From: Candidatus Obscuribacter sp.
Lineage (GTDB): Bacteria; Cyanobacteriota; Vampirovibrionia; Obscuribacterales; Obscuribacteraceae
Direction of reading: 5' to 3'
Assembly (NCBI GenBank): GCA_016718315.1
Contig: JADKDV010000001.1
Coordinates: 124,001 to 188,000, forward strand
DNA length: 64,000 nt
Positions within the stretch are counted from its first letter, which is position 1; each line of letters starts with the position of its first letter. Shown one piece after another: positions 36,904 to 45,405 of this stretch. The notes beneath the pieces were generated by a model. The model did no database searches, was not told the DNA's origin, and saw nothing but the letters and a program-made list of their open reading frames with translations. The translations under genes and the position numbers were made by a program.

Positions 36904-37371
36904 CTACAAAGTGAACGGACACTTCTGACAAAAGGCTTTGGCGTCACGTACCGGGTTTTCGTGGATGTCGTAAGCTTCCTGGATGCGGCAGCGCAGTATA
37001 TGACCGCACTGTGGGCAGGCAAGCTCTCTGGCTCCTTGCAAGATGGACACAGTTATCTCGTTGATCATTGCTTGATAGCGTTTGGGGTCCTTTATAGGGC
37101 TTAGGCGTGGGCGCTCTTCTACTTCCTGCAAAAGGTGAGGCTCGACAGCCAGGGCCATGGCAAGCAGTTGACGATCGCTAGCTGATAGCCAGGTCTCAAG
37201 TCCGCTCTCCAGGTCTTCCAGGCGTGAGACGGGGAAATGGCAGCGGCTGGACAGATCTTGCAAAGTGAGATTGCGCAAATTGCGCAATTGAGCCAAACGG
37301 CGCGAGAGTGGCGCTTCTAGCTCCTGAGTGATTGGTCTATTGCGCTGCGCTTTGCCTTCGTTTCTTGCCAT
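36904..37371 (-). CDS. XRE-type HTH protein with C-terminal zinc ribbon
   Basis: A 155-residue protein. The ATG at 37371 follows AAGGAG at 12 bases; the longer reading to 37437 has no ribosome site. Residues about 20-85 form an XRE-like helix-turn-helix (LAQLRNLRNLTLQDLSSRCHFPVSRLEDLESG). The C-terminus holds two cysteine pairs (CPQCGH and CQKC), likely a zinc ribbon. It is divergent from the nurA-like gene with about 80 bases between the starts, so it may regulate that gene and itself. It is co-directional with the DUF3592-like gene. Confidence 0.75.
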   Translation of the reverse strand: MARNEGKAQRNRPITQELEAPLSRRLAQLRNLRNLTLQDLSSRCHFPVSRLEDLESGLETWLSASDRQLLAMALAVEPHLLQEVEERPRLSPIKDPKRYQAMINEITVSILQGARELACPQCGHILRCRIQEAYDIHENPVRDAKAFCQKCPFTL

Positions 37372-37450
37372 AATAATCCAGTGCTCCTTCTTGCCCTTAC
37401 AATAGAGCATTCGGTGGCTAGTTTGCCACATACTCACTTAAGGCAATGCC

Positions 37451-38641
37451 ATGCTTGATTTTATTAAATTAGCCGGTCTCATCCAAAATGTCGGCATGGA
37501 CGCTCTGGGTGAGCTAGACAGTCAAAAAGAGCTGCTCGATTTGGCGCTTAAAACTTTTGATCAGGCCTGTCATGATCCAGAGTTTGCAGAAACCCTCGAA
37601 AAAAACCGAGATAAAGTGCTCTGGCCTTTGCTAAGAGCGTTCACTGACCTCGATTATGTCGCTGATATCGGTCCTGAGCCAACTGGCTGGACTGTGGTGG
37701 CCTGTGATGGCTCGCAGATTATGCCCAGCCACCATGAAGTGCATAGTTGTTATCTGCTCAATGCCGGTGTAGCCAGGATAAGTTATGGCTTGGCTCTTGA
37801 GCCGGCTCTTTATAGCGAGCCCAGACTTTATGCCAGACCGGACGATCTCTATCCTCTGGTAGATAGGCGCCGTATCCATATCGATGAGCTATTTGTCGCC
37901 CTTGAGCGCAGTCTGTTTGAGCTTACACTGCTGGTGGAAGTGGCCGAAGTCGCTAGTGCTACTGGTGGTGGCAAAATACTGACCATGGTGGACGGCTCGC
38001 TTATCCCCTGGTCACTCGAAAAAATGCCTCGTACTTATATCGCTGATTATATGGAGCGAGTGAGCCAGCTTATGGCCAGGCTGCGTCTGGCGCATGTACC
38101 CCTGGTGGGATATGTCAGCCAGAGTCGTAGCGCTGATTTAATCAATGCCCTGAGGGTATTTCTCTGTCCCTATGATGAGAGCCGATGTGCCAGTCATTGT
38201 GGTCACTTAAATGAAGAGGCTTTTGCTTGCTCCAGTATCTGGCCACTCTCGGATAGGGCAGTCTTTGGACGGCTTTTGGTGCCGGGTCAACACAGCGCTG
38301 TCTTTGCCAGTGGGGCTAGTGCGGTAAAGCTTATGGATGACGTTAACGCCACTTGCTTTACTTATATAAAAGGACCGGACGAAGTAGCCAGATTGGAGCT
38401 GCCTCGCTGGGTCTATGACGATAAGACACTATTTGATTTTGCCCTGAGAGCTACTTACAGCCAGGTCAACAAAGGTTTTGGCTATCCAGTGGCGTTAGCC
38501 GAAGCCCATCACCTGGCTGTAATAAAAGGACCGGAGCGTGAGCGCTTTTTTGCCTTGCTCAAAGACCATATGATTGCCCTCGGGGCTCACCGAGTGGCTG
38601 TCAGCCCCAAAGAGTCGAGAAAGCGCACTAGCTTTATATAA
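37451..38641 (+). CDS. nurA: NurA-domain nuclease
   Basis: A 396-residue protein with the NurA nuclease pattern. The first metal-binding motif is VVACDGSQ (about residue 85), a second acidic motif is TMVDGSLIPW (about 178), and a conserved VGYVSQSRSADLINALR follows. The C-terminal VNKGFGYPVALAEAHHLAVI matches the usual end of the family. NurA is a 5'-3' exonuclease that works with the HerA translocase on double-strand-break ends in archaea and some bacteria. No herA lies in this window. The family is also found in cyanobacteria. It is divergent from an XRE/zinc-ribbon gene that may control it. Confidence 0.85.
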   Translation: MLDFIKLAGLIQNVGMDALGELDSQKELLDLALKTFDQACHDPEFAETLEKNRDKVLWPLLRAFTDLDYVADIGPEPTGWTVVACDGSQIMPSHHEVHSCYLLNAGVARISYGLALEPALYSEPRLYARPDDLYPLVDRRRIHIDELFVALERSLFELTLLVEVAEVASATGGGKILTMVDGSLIPWSLEKMPRTYIADYMERVSQLMARLRLAHVPLVGYVSQSRSADLINALRVFLCPYDESRCASHCGHLNEEAFACSSIWPLSDRAVFGRLLVPGQHSAVFASGASAVKLMDDVNATCFTYIKGPDEVARLELPRWVYDDKTLFDFALRATYSQVNKGFGYPVALAEAHHLAVIKGPERERFFALLKDHMIALGAHRVAVSPKESRKRTSFI

Positions 38642-38648
38642 AATCTGC

Positions 38649-38677
38649 TTGACAACAAGGTGAGTTTGCTTTAATCT
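38649..38677 (+). promoter_or_regulatory. Sigma70-type promoter
   Basis: TTGACA at 38649-38654, a 17-base spacer, then TAATCT at 38672-38677. This is a perfect -35 and a near-consensus -10 directly after the nurA stop, driving the orphan gene at 38723. Confidence 0.75.
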
Positions 38678-38722
38678 TCATGCAATTCAATTGGCGAATT
38701 GGCACATGGCGGGAGTATTAAA

Positions 38723-39343
38723 GTGGTTGCAAATGTAATGCTTTTTGTAAAAAGCCTTTCGGAACTCGTGCGTCCTGAGGTACTTTTAGAAGTCAACAAC
38801 GGGCAGATAGCTATGCCTGACCTCAATCAAATCGTGCGCGAGAAGCATAAAATGGACAGTCTTAAAGATAAGTTTGCCACAGACCATGCCGCCAACCTGA
38901 GTAACATTAAGCGCCGGGCCACTGGCGAGATTGCCAGTCCTGATGGTCTGAGTAATAAACAAAGACATCACAAAGCAATTTTGCACTGGTTTAACACCGA
39001 AAAACCAAACCAAGAAAAAGCCCTCACAGAGCGTCTCCAATCTGTCGAAATGAGCCGCCGCTCCAATTTGCCCATGCTTGAGCCTTTGCCTTCAAGCGAA
39101 GATTCGTGGCTTGCCTGGACATCTGAAGACGAATATCTCTTTGACAGACCGGTCCAGCAAATGTGGAAAGAATACGACGATGAGCAAACCGCCCTCGTTA
39201 AAGTCGACTACATCGCCCAGGGTCCTTCTCAGTTTGATGCTCAGCCCGAAGTCGCTCAAGACATGGATGAATATCTGGAAAAAATTGATGTTGGCACCGC
39301 CACTCATGGTGGCAGTATGAGTCTCAACTATTGGGTCGAATAA
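38723..39343 (+). CDS. Orphan hypothetical protein with own promoter and terminator
   Basis: About 206 residues. GTG at 38723 is chosen because GCGGGAG lies 7 bases upstream and the promoter predicts a transcript start near 38684. TTG at 38699 would leave only about 15 bases of leader, and ATG at 38738 is the other option. The protein is cytosolic-looking and rich in polar residues, with a helical, lysine-rich middle (VREKHKMDSLKDKF, NKQRHHKAILHWF) and an acidic C-terminal third (LPSSEDSWLAWTSEDEYLFD, VAQDMDEYLEKID). I recognise no family. It forms a single-gene transcription unit. Confidence 0.7.
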   Translation: MVANVMLFVKSLSELVRPEVLLEVNNGQIAMPDLNQIVREKHKMDSLKDKFATDHAANLSNIKRRATGEIASPDGLSNKQRHHKAILHWFNTEKPNQEKALTERLQSVEMSRRSNLPMLEPLPSSEDSWLAWTSEDEYLFDRPVQQMWKEYDDEQTALVKVDYIAQGPSQFDAQPEVAQDMDEYLEKIDVGTATHGGSMSLNYWVE

Positions 39344-39367
39344 ATAGACAACCAAATATACACCTGG

Positions 39368-39392
39368 ATCCCCGGCCTGCCCGGGGATTTTT
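39368..39392 (+). terminator. Rho-independent terminator
   Basis: An 8-bp perfect GC-rich stem, ATCCCCGG and CCGGGGAT around a five-base loop, is followed by TTTTT. It lies about 25 bases after the orphan gene stop. Confidence 0.85.
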
Positions 39393-39442
39393 GGTAATAC
39401 CACATCTGGTATTTGCAGTATAATCACCGTAAATTTTGAGGA

Positions 39443-40048
39443 ATGGCAGTGCAAGAATTGACTCAGATGGTGCAACCACCCGTAAGACCCTTACCAAAGC
39501 TCAACACCGGTCACTGTATTGTGCGTCTGGCTGATCCCAGCGAGGCACCAGCAGTAGTGAAATATCTCTCTGCCAATAAAGACCATTTAGCCAATGCTGG
39601 TCCAGTCTGGCCTGATGATTATTTGACTGAGAACTACTGGGTCAATCAACTCAACAAAAATATCGAAGACTTCCACGCTGAGACTGCGGTGCGCTTTTTT
39701 ATATTTGAGCGCTCTAGCCCTGATACCGTAATTGGTGCAGCTAACATCAATAACATCGTCAAAGGTGCTTTTTATTCTGGTGCTCTTGGTTATGGCATAG
39801 CCAAAGACAAAGAGGGCAAAAAAATCATGAAAGAAGCCCTGCAGTCAGTTATCACTTATGGTTTTTCGGCATTTAACTTGCACCGCATCATGGCTAATTA
39901 CCAGCCCGTAAATGATCGCAGCGGCCAACTTTTGCGCTCGCTGGGCTTTAGCGTTGAGGGCTATGCCCGTGACTATCTCATTATCAATGGCAAATGGTGT
40001 GACCATATTTTGACCTCAATCATCAATCCCAACTGGGTTAAGCCCTAG
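39443..40048 (+). CDS. GNAT-family N-acetyltransferase (RimJ/RimL-like)
   Basis: A 201-residue acetyltransferase. The ATG at 39443 touches the GAGGA ribosome site, so GTG at 39449 with a 6-base gap may be the true start. Sequence blocks match the RimJ/RimL group: an N-terminal VRLADPSEA strand, a central VIGAANINNIVKGAFYSGALGYGI, and AFNLHRIMANYQPVNDRSGQ followed by LLRSLGFSVEGYARDYLIINGKW. This group acetylates protein N-termini or small amines using acetyl-CoA; the precise substrate is not evident. It stands between a terminator and mqnE. Confidence 0.92.
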   Translation: MAVQELTQMVQPPVRPLPKLNTGHCIVRLADPSEAPAVVKYLSANKDHLANAGPVWPDDYLTENYWVNQLNKNIEDFHAETAVRFFIFERSSPDTVIGAANINNIVKGAFYSGALGYGIAKDKEGKKIMKEALQSVITYGFSAFNLHRIMANYQPVNDRSGQLLRSLGFSVEGYARDYLIINGKWCDHILTSIINPNWVKP

Positions 40049-40150
40049 TTAATTAACACTATCTGGTTGGCAAGCAACATATGGGGCACGGCCGCTGTTT
40101 AAGTGTTAGGATTTGTGCTGGATATCCGGGATTGACAAGAGGTTTTAGTC

Positions 40151-41326
40151 ATGGCAGTGGAGAGTTTTATCAGCGAGACTCACGCCTTGAGCGACATCGC
40201 TCATAAAGTCTACAATGGCGAGCGTTTGACCCGCGAGGACGCGCTCAGATTGTATGAGAGCGACGACCTGATGACAGTTGGCGCCCTGGCTGAGTATGCC
40301 AGACGCCGCAAAGCTGGTCCCGGCAAAGAAAAGTACGTCTATTACATCCACAACATGCACTTAAATCCCACCAACTTTTGTGTGGAGACCTGCCGCTTTT
40401 GCTCTTATGCCAACCCCTCAGAGCGCTCAAAAGCCTATACCTGGACAGTCGATAAAGTGCTTGAAGAAGCTGGACGGGGCTCTAATCTAGGAATCTGCGA
40501 AATCCACATGGTGGGAGGCCTAAACCCGGCCTGCAACCTGGCTTATTACCAGGATATTCTCACTGAGATGCGCAGACAGTATCCGCACATCCACATGAAG
40601 GCCTTTACTGCCGTTGAAATCGAGTATCTGGCCAATCTCGAAGGTATGACCTACGAAGAAGTGCTAAAAGCCCTTATCGAAGCTGGTCTTGGCTCTATGC
40701 CCGGTGGTGGCGCTGAGATATTTGACGATGCTGTCAGAGCACGCATGGCTGTTAAAAAGACCCCCGGTCCTGTCTATGTCGAGATCCATGGCATTGCCCA
40801 CAAACTCGGTCTCAAGACCAATGCCACAATGCTCACTGGCATATCAGAGAGTCAGGCTAACAAAGTTGATCATATGCTGATGCTGCGCGAGCAACAGGAC
40901 AAGACTGGCGGCTTCCAGTGCTTTATCCCGCTCAAATGCTACTACGAAGGCACTGATATCGAGCCAGAAGTAACTGAGCCTACTCCGTTTGAGTTGCTTA
41001 AAGATGTTGCTATCTCCAGACTCTTGCTCGATAACTTCCCGCATATCAAAGCCTACTGGATCCAGCTTGGTGTAGAGCTGGCTCAGCTTGCTTTGAGCTT
41101 TGGAGCTGATGACCTCGACGGTACTATCGGTCAAGAAAAAATCACCCATGCTGCCGGTGCTAAAACACCGTTGCAACTGGCTAAAGATCATATGGAAGAG
41201 TTGATTAGTTCCAGCGGTTATCAGGCCGTTGAGCGTGACACCATATACAATATCAAGCGCGTGGCTGAGCTGGCACCGGTAGAGATTCCCCTCACTATGG
41301 GTGAGCGTCTGGCTGCTCTTAAATAA
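40151..41326 (+). CDS. mqnE: Aminofutalosine synthase (radical SAM)
   Basis: A 391-residue radical SAM enzyme of the futalosine route to menaquinone, joining an adenosyl radical to chorismate-derived 3-[(1-carboxyvinyl)oxy]benzoate. The ATG follows AGAGG at 8 bases. The iron-sulfur motif is CVETCRFC, preceded by HLNPTNF. The MqnE-type blocks EIHMVGGLNPACNLAYYQDI, MKAFTAVEIEYLA, GLGSMPGGGAEIFDD and HIKAYWIQLGVELAQLAL are all present. MqnC is the close alternative, but the GGGAEIF and AFTAVEI blocks favour MqnE. No other mqn gene is in the window. A short stem (TAAAAG/CTTTTA) lies on the stop codon. Confidence 0.92.
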   Translation: MAVESFISETHALSDIAHKVYNGERLTREDALRLYESDDLMTVGALAEYARRRKAGPGKEKYVYYIHNMHLNPTNFCVETCRFCSYANPSERSKAYTWTVDKVLEEAGRGSNLGICEIHMVGGLNPACNLAYYQDILTEMRRQYPHIHMKAFTAVEIEYLANLEGMTYEEVLKALIEAGLGSMPGGGAEIFDDAVRARMAVKKTPGPVYVEIHGIAHKLGLKTNATMLTGISESQANKVDHMLMLREQQDKTGGFQCFIPLKCYYEGTDIEPEVTEPTPFELLKDVAISRLLLDNFPHIKAYWIQLGVELAQLALSFGADDLDGTIGQEKITHAAGAKTPLQLAKDHMEELISSSGYQAVERDTIYNIKRVAELAPVEIPLTMGERLAALK

Positions 41327-41369
41327 AAGCAGCTTTTACTCAGTTGCTATACAGGCAAGAGTTAATAGC

Positions 41370-42878
41370 TCAGTCAGATAGTACAAATTGACCAATCTGG
41401 CCTTTGCGCTGGATGATAAATTGAGCCGCTTCATGTGGCTGTTTGCGCATCAATACGTTGTTTAAATCCGCAGTACTATTGATGATCACGCCATCAACTG
41501 CTTTGACAATATCGCCACGCGAGAGTCCGGCTCTCAGTGCTTTACTGGCTGCGCCCACGCTGGTTATTTCAGCCCCGTTAGCACCGTCTCGAGCCATTAT
41601 GCCAAAGGCTGCACTGGAGGCTGTGCCACCACCACCGCCACCAGCCATTGGACTGTTAAAGCCGTTGCCACCGGGCATTCCCATAGGGCTGTTATAGCCA
41701 TTGCCGTTGGGCGTGCCCATGGGCATTGGTTGTTGCGGCTGTCTGTAGTTACTCACCTGACTAAAGTCAGCTGGAGTGTTGTTTTGAAAAGTCTGAGTGG
41801 ACTCAATTTTGCGCTTTGGCTCTTTTACTTTTTTGCCTGGCTTGTCTTGATTATTACCACTATTGCCGCCACCCCAGGCGCTCTCAGCTTGTTGTCTGGC
41901 TCTTGTATCTTGTTGCAGGTTGTTTGATAGCTTTTGTACTGCATCCTGGTAGCGCGGCTCATCTGGTTTTAGTTTGGCTGCAAGCTTAAAGTATTCGAGC
42001 GCCTCCACCGGATTTTTGAGGGCTAGATAAATGGTGCCGATGTTGTATTTGACCAGGGCTTCTTTTGGTGCCTTTTTGTCCAGCTCTTTGTAGAGTTGCA
42101 GTGCACTCTGGAATTGTCCGGTGCGGTAGGCGGTGCTGGCTTGTTCAGCGAGCTGTTTTAATTCAGCTTTCTTTTCTTGATTGGCTTCGCTTGTATGTGC
42201 TTTTTTGCTTACCAGGTTTACCGCTTCTGTATATTCTCTTTTGCCTGGTGCCAAATCTAGAGCGCGTTGATAACTTAGTAGAGCATTTTGATAATCTTGC
42301 TTAGCCTCAAAAATGACGCCGAGACTGAAATGTGCTTCGGCAAAATCTGGCGCGATGCGCACAACTTGTTCAAATTTTTCCAGGGCTTCGTTGCCGCGCC
42401 TGGCTTTCCAGAGTTCCACTGCTTCGCTTTGCAGTTGAGCAACTTCCTCTTCTTTAGCCAGACGTACCCGTCGTCTCATTTCTTCCGGGTCGGGGGGCTG
42501 ATTATTTCTTGGTGCACTGACCTGTGGCTTAGTCTGTCTGACCGGTTGGGTGGCTTGCACTTGAGGCGCAGTATTTTTTACTTCTGGCTTTTTTTCATCC
42601 GGCTTAATCAAGGTGCCTAATTTAGCCATTCTGTCGCTCAGGGGTCCTTCGCTGGCGTCACCAAAGATGCGCTTCTCTAGGCGTGCCACACGGGACTCTG
42701 GTTTGTCGGTGTCTTCGTATGATTTAAAAAATAGCTTTTCTTCCATGCCCTTGAGGTTATTCATCTCAGGACCGGATAGTTGAGCTAAAGCTGGTTTTGC
42801 CTGACCGCTAAAAAAAACAACAGTGCAGGCTATATTTAGCCACCTGAGCCAAGTTTTGTTTTTATTTGAGCCTGTCAT
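41370..42878 (-). CDS. Exported TPR protein with C-terminal PDZ domain
   Basis: About 502 residues. I set the start at ATG 42878 (AAGGA about 11 bases upstream), because the signal peptide (ACTVVFFSGQAKPALAQ) begins there; the open frame to 43442 runs antisense through dprA and is not credible. After the signal peptide come a motif common in this lineage (RVARLEKRIFGDASEGPLSDRM), a Q/P-rich linker, and five or so TPRs (KARRGNEALEKFEQVVRIAP, FSLGVIFEAKQDYQNALLSY, YNIGTIYLALKNPVEALEYF). A Gly/Pro/Met/Asn-rich region follows, and finally a PDZ domain (ASKALRAGLSRGDIVKAVDG). It is divergent from dprA. Probably an envelope scaffold; the ligand is unknown. Confidence 0.8.
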   Translation of the reverse strand: MTGSNKNKTWLRWLNIACTVVFFSGQAKPALAQLSGPEMNNLKGMEEKLFFKSYEDTDKPESRVARLEKRIFGDASEGPLSDRMAKLGTLIKPDEKKPEVKNTAPQVQATQPVRQTKPQVSAPRNNQPPDPEEMRRRVRLAKEEEVAQLQSEAVELWKARRGNEALEKFEQVVRIAPDFAEAHFSLGVIFEAKQDYQNALLSYQRALDLAPGKREYTEAVNLVSKKAHTSEANQEKKAELKQLAEQASTAYRTGQFQSALQLYKELDKKAPKEALVKYNIGTIYLALKNPVEALEYFKLAAKLKPDEPRYQDAVQKLSNNLQQDTRARQQAESAWGGGNSGNNQDKPGKKVKEPKRKIESTQTFQNNTPADFSQVSNYRQPQQPMPMGTPNGNGYNSPMGMPGGNGFNSPMAGGGGGGTASSAAFGIMARDGANGAEITSVGAASKALRAGLSRGDIVKAVDGVIINSTADLNNVLMRKQPHEAAQFIIQRKGQIGQFVLSD

Positions 42879-42973
42879 TTGCAAAATTATCCTTGGGAAT
42901 TGAACTTTTTGAGCACAACATCTGTCCTTAATGCTAGCAAGAAATAGTGTTAAGCTCTTCAAAGGGGAAAATT

Positions 42974-44143
42974 TTGACGCAATCCATGGAAAAAATGAAT
43001 TCAGCCTTTGAATGGAGAGACGAAGAGACTCTTTACTGGGTCGCTCTGGATCAGTCTCAAATAGGTCTGGGCTTTCGTAAGCTGCAAATGATCTATGACA
43101 GGCTTGGCAGCATGGAGCGCTTCTGGCAAGCTGACCCTCTAGATTTGCAGGAGATGGGGACCGACACAGTTTATGGTCTGCCATTTTTGACCGAGGAAGT
43201 AATCGGTAAGTTTTTGAAGTATCGCCAGAGTACAGATCCTGCCCAGCTGGTTGCCAAGCTTGAGGAGGCTGATACTCGTGCCTATCCCTATCCGCACCCT
43301 GGATATCCCAGCAATTTGCGCCAGATTTATGATGCTCCTGCCGTACTCTATGTGCGCGGCAAGCTTGATTTGTCAGTTTTAGTGCACTCTGTCGGCATTG
43401 TTGGCACACGCAATCCCACCAGCTATGGTCAGACTCAGGCAAAAAAATTCAGCAAAGAGTTGGCCGCTCGTAATGTGCCGGTAGTCTCGGGCATGGCTTT
43501 TGGAGTTGATTCTTTTAGTCACTGGGGCGCCATCGAGGCTGGTGGCATGACGGTAGCTGTGCTTGGCGGCGGTCCAGACCATTGTTATCCGTCCTCCAAC
43601 AAGCCTCTTTACAATAAAATGGTCGAATTGCCCACCTGTGCCGTGGTCTCTGAATACTTCCCTGGTACAAGTGTCCAAAAATGGATGTTTCCGGCTCGCA
43701 ACCGCATTATTTCCGGTATCACCGAGGGACTTCTGGTAATCGAGGCTGGTCGCGACTCAGGCTCTCTCATTACGGCGCGCCAGGCATTTGATCAAAGTCG
43801 CCTTGTATTTGCCCTGCCTGGGCGTATCGATAGCCCCATGTCGGTCGGCACCAATGAGCTAATCTCGGCTAATACCGCCAAATTGGTCTCCAGCGTCGAC
43901 CAGATTTTGGCAGAATTTAGCTGGGTAGTTGGCAAGGCCGAGAGCAAACCAAAAATTGTCGAACTCTTTGGCCGCGAAAAAGAACTCTTTGACCTGGTTT
44001 GCCAGGAGGCCGAGGCAGTGCATTTTGATAAATTATCTCAGCTGACAGGTATGTCTGCTGGTGAGCTTTCCAGTGGTTTGACCATGCTGGAGCTGGCCGG
44101 AGTAGTGGAAAGATTGCCCGGAGACTATTATCAGCGCACATAA
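42974..44143 (+). CDS. dprA: DNA-processing protein DprA
   Basis: About 389 residues. TTG at 42974 is favoured by AAAGGGG 6 bases upstream; GTG at 42947 and ATG at 42986 are alternatives. DprA binds incoming single-stranded DNA and loads RecA during natural transformation. The Rossmann-like core is clear: GIVGTRNPTSYGQTQAKKF, PVVSGMAFGVDSFSHWGA, VAVLGGGPDHCYPSSN, FPARNRIISGITEGLLVIEA, DSGSLITARQAFDQSR and ALPGRIDSPMSVGTNELI. An N-terminal SAM/HhH-like region and a C-terminal winged helix (FDKLSQLTGMSAGELSSGLTMLELAGVV) complete the usual architecture. It is divergent from the TPR-PDZ gene. Confidence 0.96.
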   Translation: MTQSMEKMNSAFEWRDEETLYWVALDQSQIGLGFRKLQMIYDRLGSMERFWQADPLDLQEMGTDTVYGLPFLTEEVIGKFLKYRQSTDPAQLVAKLEEADTRAYPYPHPGYPSNLRQIYDAPAVLYVRGKLDLSVLVHSVGIVGTRNPTSYGQTQAKKFSKELAARNVPVVSGMAFGVDSFSHWGAIEAGGMTVAVLGGGPDHCYPSSNKPLYNKMVELPTCAVVSEYFPGTSVQKWMFPARNRIISGITEGLLVIEAGRDSGSLITARQAFDQSRLVFALPGRIDSPMSVGTNELISANTAKLVSSVDQILAEFSWVVGKAESKPKIVELFGREKELFDLVCQEAEAVHFDKLSQLTGMSAGELSSGLTMLELAGVVERLPGDYYQRT

Positions 44144-44299
44144 ACCATTGCCAAGCTGATAAGTTACCTAATGATTATCCATTTAGGCAATTTAAGCGTT
44201 GGTGAAGAGTCTAAATTGGGTAAGTAAGATAAAGCGGAATGTTCCATTTCGTTCTCCCCTGGCGCTTTTCCTAAACACAGTTAGCGATTACCACCCAAA

Positions 44300-45331
44300 A
44301 TGAAGTTGTGCTTGCGATGCAATACCTACTTCGGCGACGATCAAAACGTTTGCCCGCAAGATAAGAGCGCCCTCGAATATGTCGGCAAAGAGCCATTAAT
44401 TGGGGCTCTCATCCACAACCGTTATGCTGTTGACTGTGTGGCTGGCAAGGGCGCTACTGGCATCGTCTACAAAGCAACTCGGCTGATGATGGGTGGTTTT
44501 GTCGCAGTCAAAGTGCTGCATACCTACCAGGGCGCTGATTCCAAGAGTTTGGAGAAGTTCTCTCGCGAAATTACAGCCTTAGAGAGGCTGCGTCACCCCA
44601 ATATCGTCAGCTTTTTTGACTCTGGCATAACTGATGATGGTCAACCCTTCCTTGTCATGGACTTTCTTGAGGGTACTGCACTCACTGCCTTTATTCAAAA
44701 AGGTCCGATTCCTCCTTCGATTGCCTTGCATATCACCCTTGAGATCTGCAAAGCGTTGCAATTTGCCCACGATCAGGGCTTTGTTCACCGCGATATGAAG
44801 CCTGACAATATCGTGTTAGACAGGGCTTCTGGTGAAGATATCGTCAAATTGCTCGACTTTGGTATCTCCTACACTATTTTTGAAAACCGCATGAATACAA
44901 TGGCGAGACCAACTACTGTGGCTGGTTCACCTGCTTATATGAGTCCTGAGCAGTGTCGCGGTCTGCCTCTTGACCATCGTACCGATATTTATTCACTGGC
45001 TTTAGTGGTCTATGAGATGTTTACTGGACGCAAGCCATTTAAGGCCAACTCCAATAAGGAGTTTATGGTTAAGACTGTAAACGAGAAAGTACCGCTGATG
45101 TCTACCGTCCGTCCCGATTTGGGTATTCCTGAGCCGGTGGACCTGGTGATTGCTAGAGCGCTACAAAAGAATCCAAACGACAGACACAGCTCAATCAATG
45201 TATTTGCCTCTGAGCTAATAAAATCGTGCGAAGGCTCTGGGTTTGCTTTTACTAAGGGGTCTCAACAATCTGAGGATGACAGGTTGCAAAACCCATCGTC
45301 CCGGGTAAATGAGCGAATGAGGGGTCAATAG
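44300..45331 (+). CDS. Ser/Thr protein kinase with N-terminal zinc-ribbon-like motif
   Basis: A 343-residue Hanks-type kinase with no membrane segment. The N-terminus MKLCLRCNTYFGDDQNVCPQD carries a CxxC-x10-CPxD mini-ribbon shared with the kinase at 49284. The kinase domain (about 35-305) is complete: glycine loop AGKGATGIVY, AVKVL lysine, catalytic HRDMKPDN, DFG in LLDFGIS, and SPAYMSPEQCRG activation segment. It ends in a polar tail (SRVNERMRGQ). The other members of the island follow on the same strand. The partner is probably the disordered membrane protein next door, but this is inference. No ribosome site is visible before the ATG; about 155 bases upstream hold no gene. Confidence 0.95.
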   Translation: MKLCLRCNTYFGDDQNVCPQDKSALEYVGKEPLIGALIHNRYAVDCVAGKGATGIVYKATRLMMGGFVAVKVLHTYQGADSKSLEKFSREITALERLRHPNIVSFFDSGITDDGQPFLVMDFLEGTALTAFIQKGPIPPSIALHITLEICKALQFAHDQGFVHRDMKPDNIVLDRASGEDIVKLLDFGISYTIFENRMNTMARPTTVAGSPAYMSPEQCRGLPLDHRTDIYSLALVVYEMFTGRKPFKANSNKEFMVKTVNEKVPLMSTVRPDLGIPEPVDLVIARALQKNPNDRHSSINVFASELIKSCEGSGFAFTKGSQQSEDDRLQNPSSRVNERMRGQ

Positions 45332-45405
45332 CGGGAGTGGCTGATAATCAGCGTAGTGGCTATTAAAAACACTTACAGTGAATGCTTTTTGCGAGGAAGA
45401 GTAGT

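Noticed and set aside
36897..37022. 42-residue N-terminal extension of the DUF3592-like protein
   Set aside because: It overlaps the zinc-ribbon coding end of the upstream gene and would precede the membrane helix with an unrelated Ser/Thr/Cys-rich peptide.
42879..43442. N-terminal extension of the TPR-PDZ gene to 690 residues
   Set aside because: It runs antisense through dprA, has no hydrophobic start, and a normal signal peptide begins at 42878.
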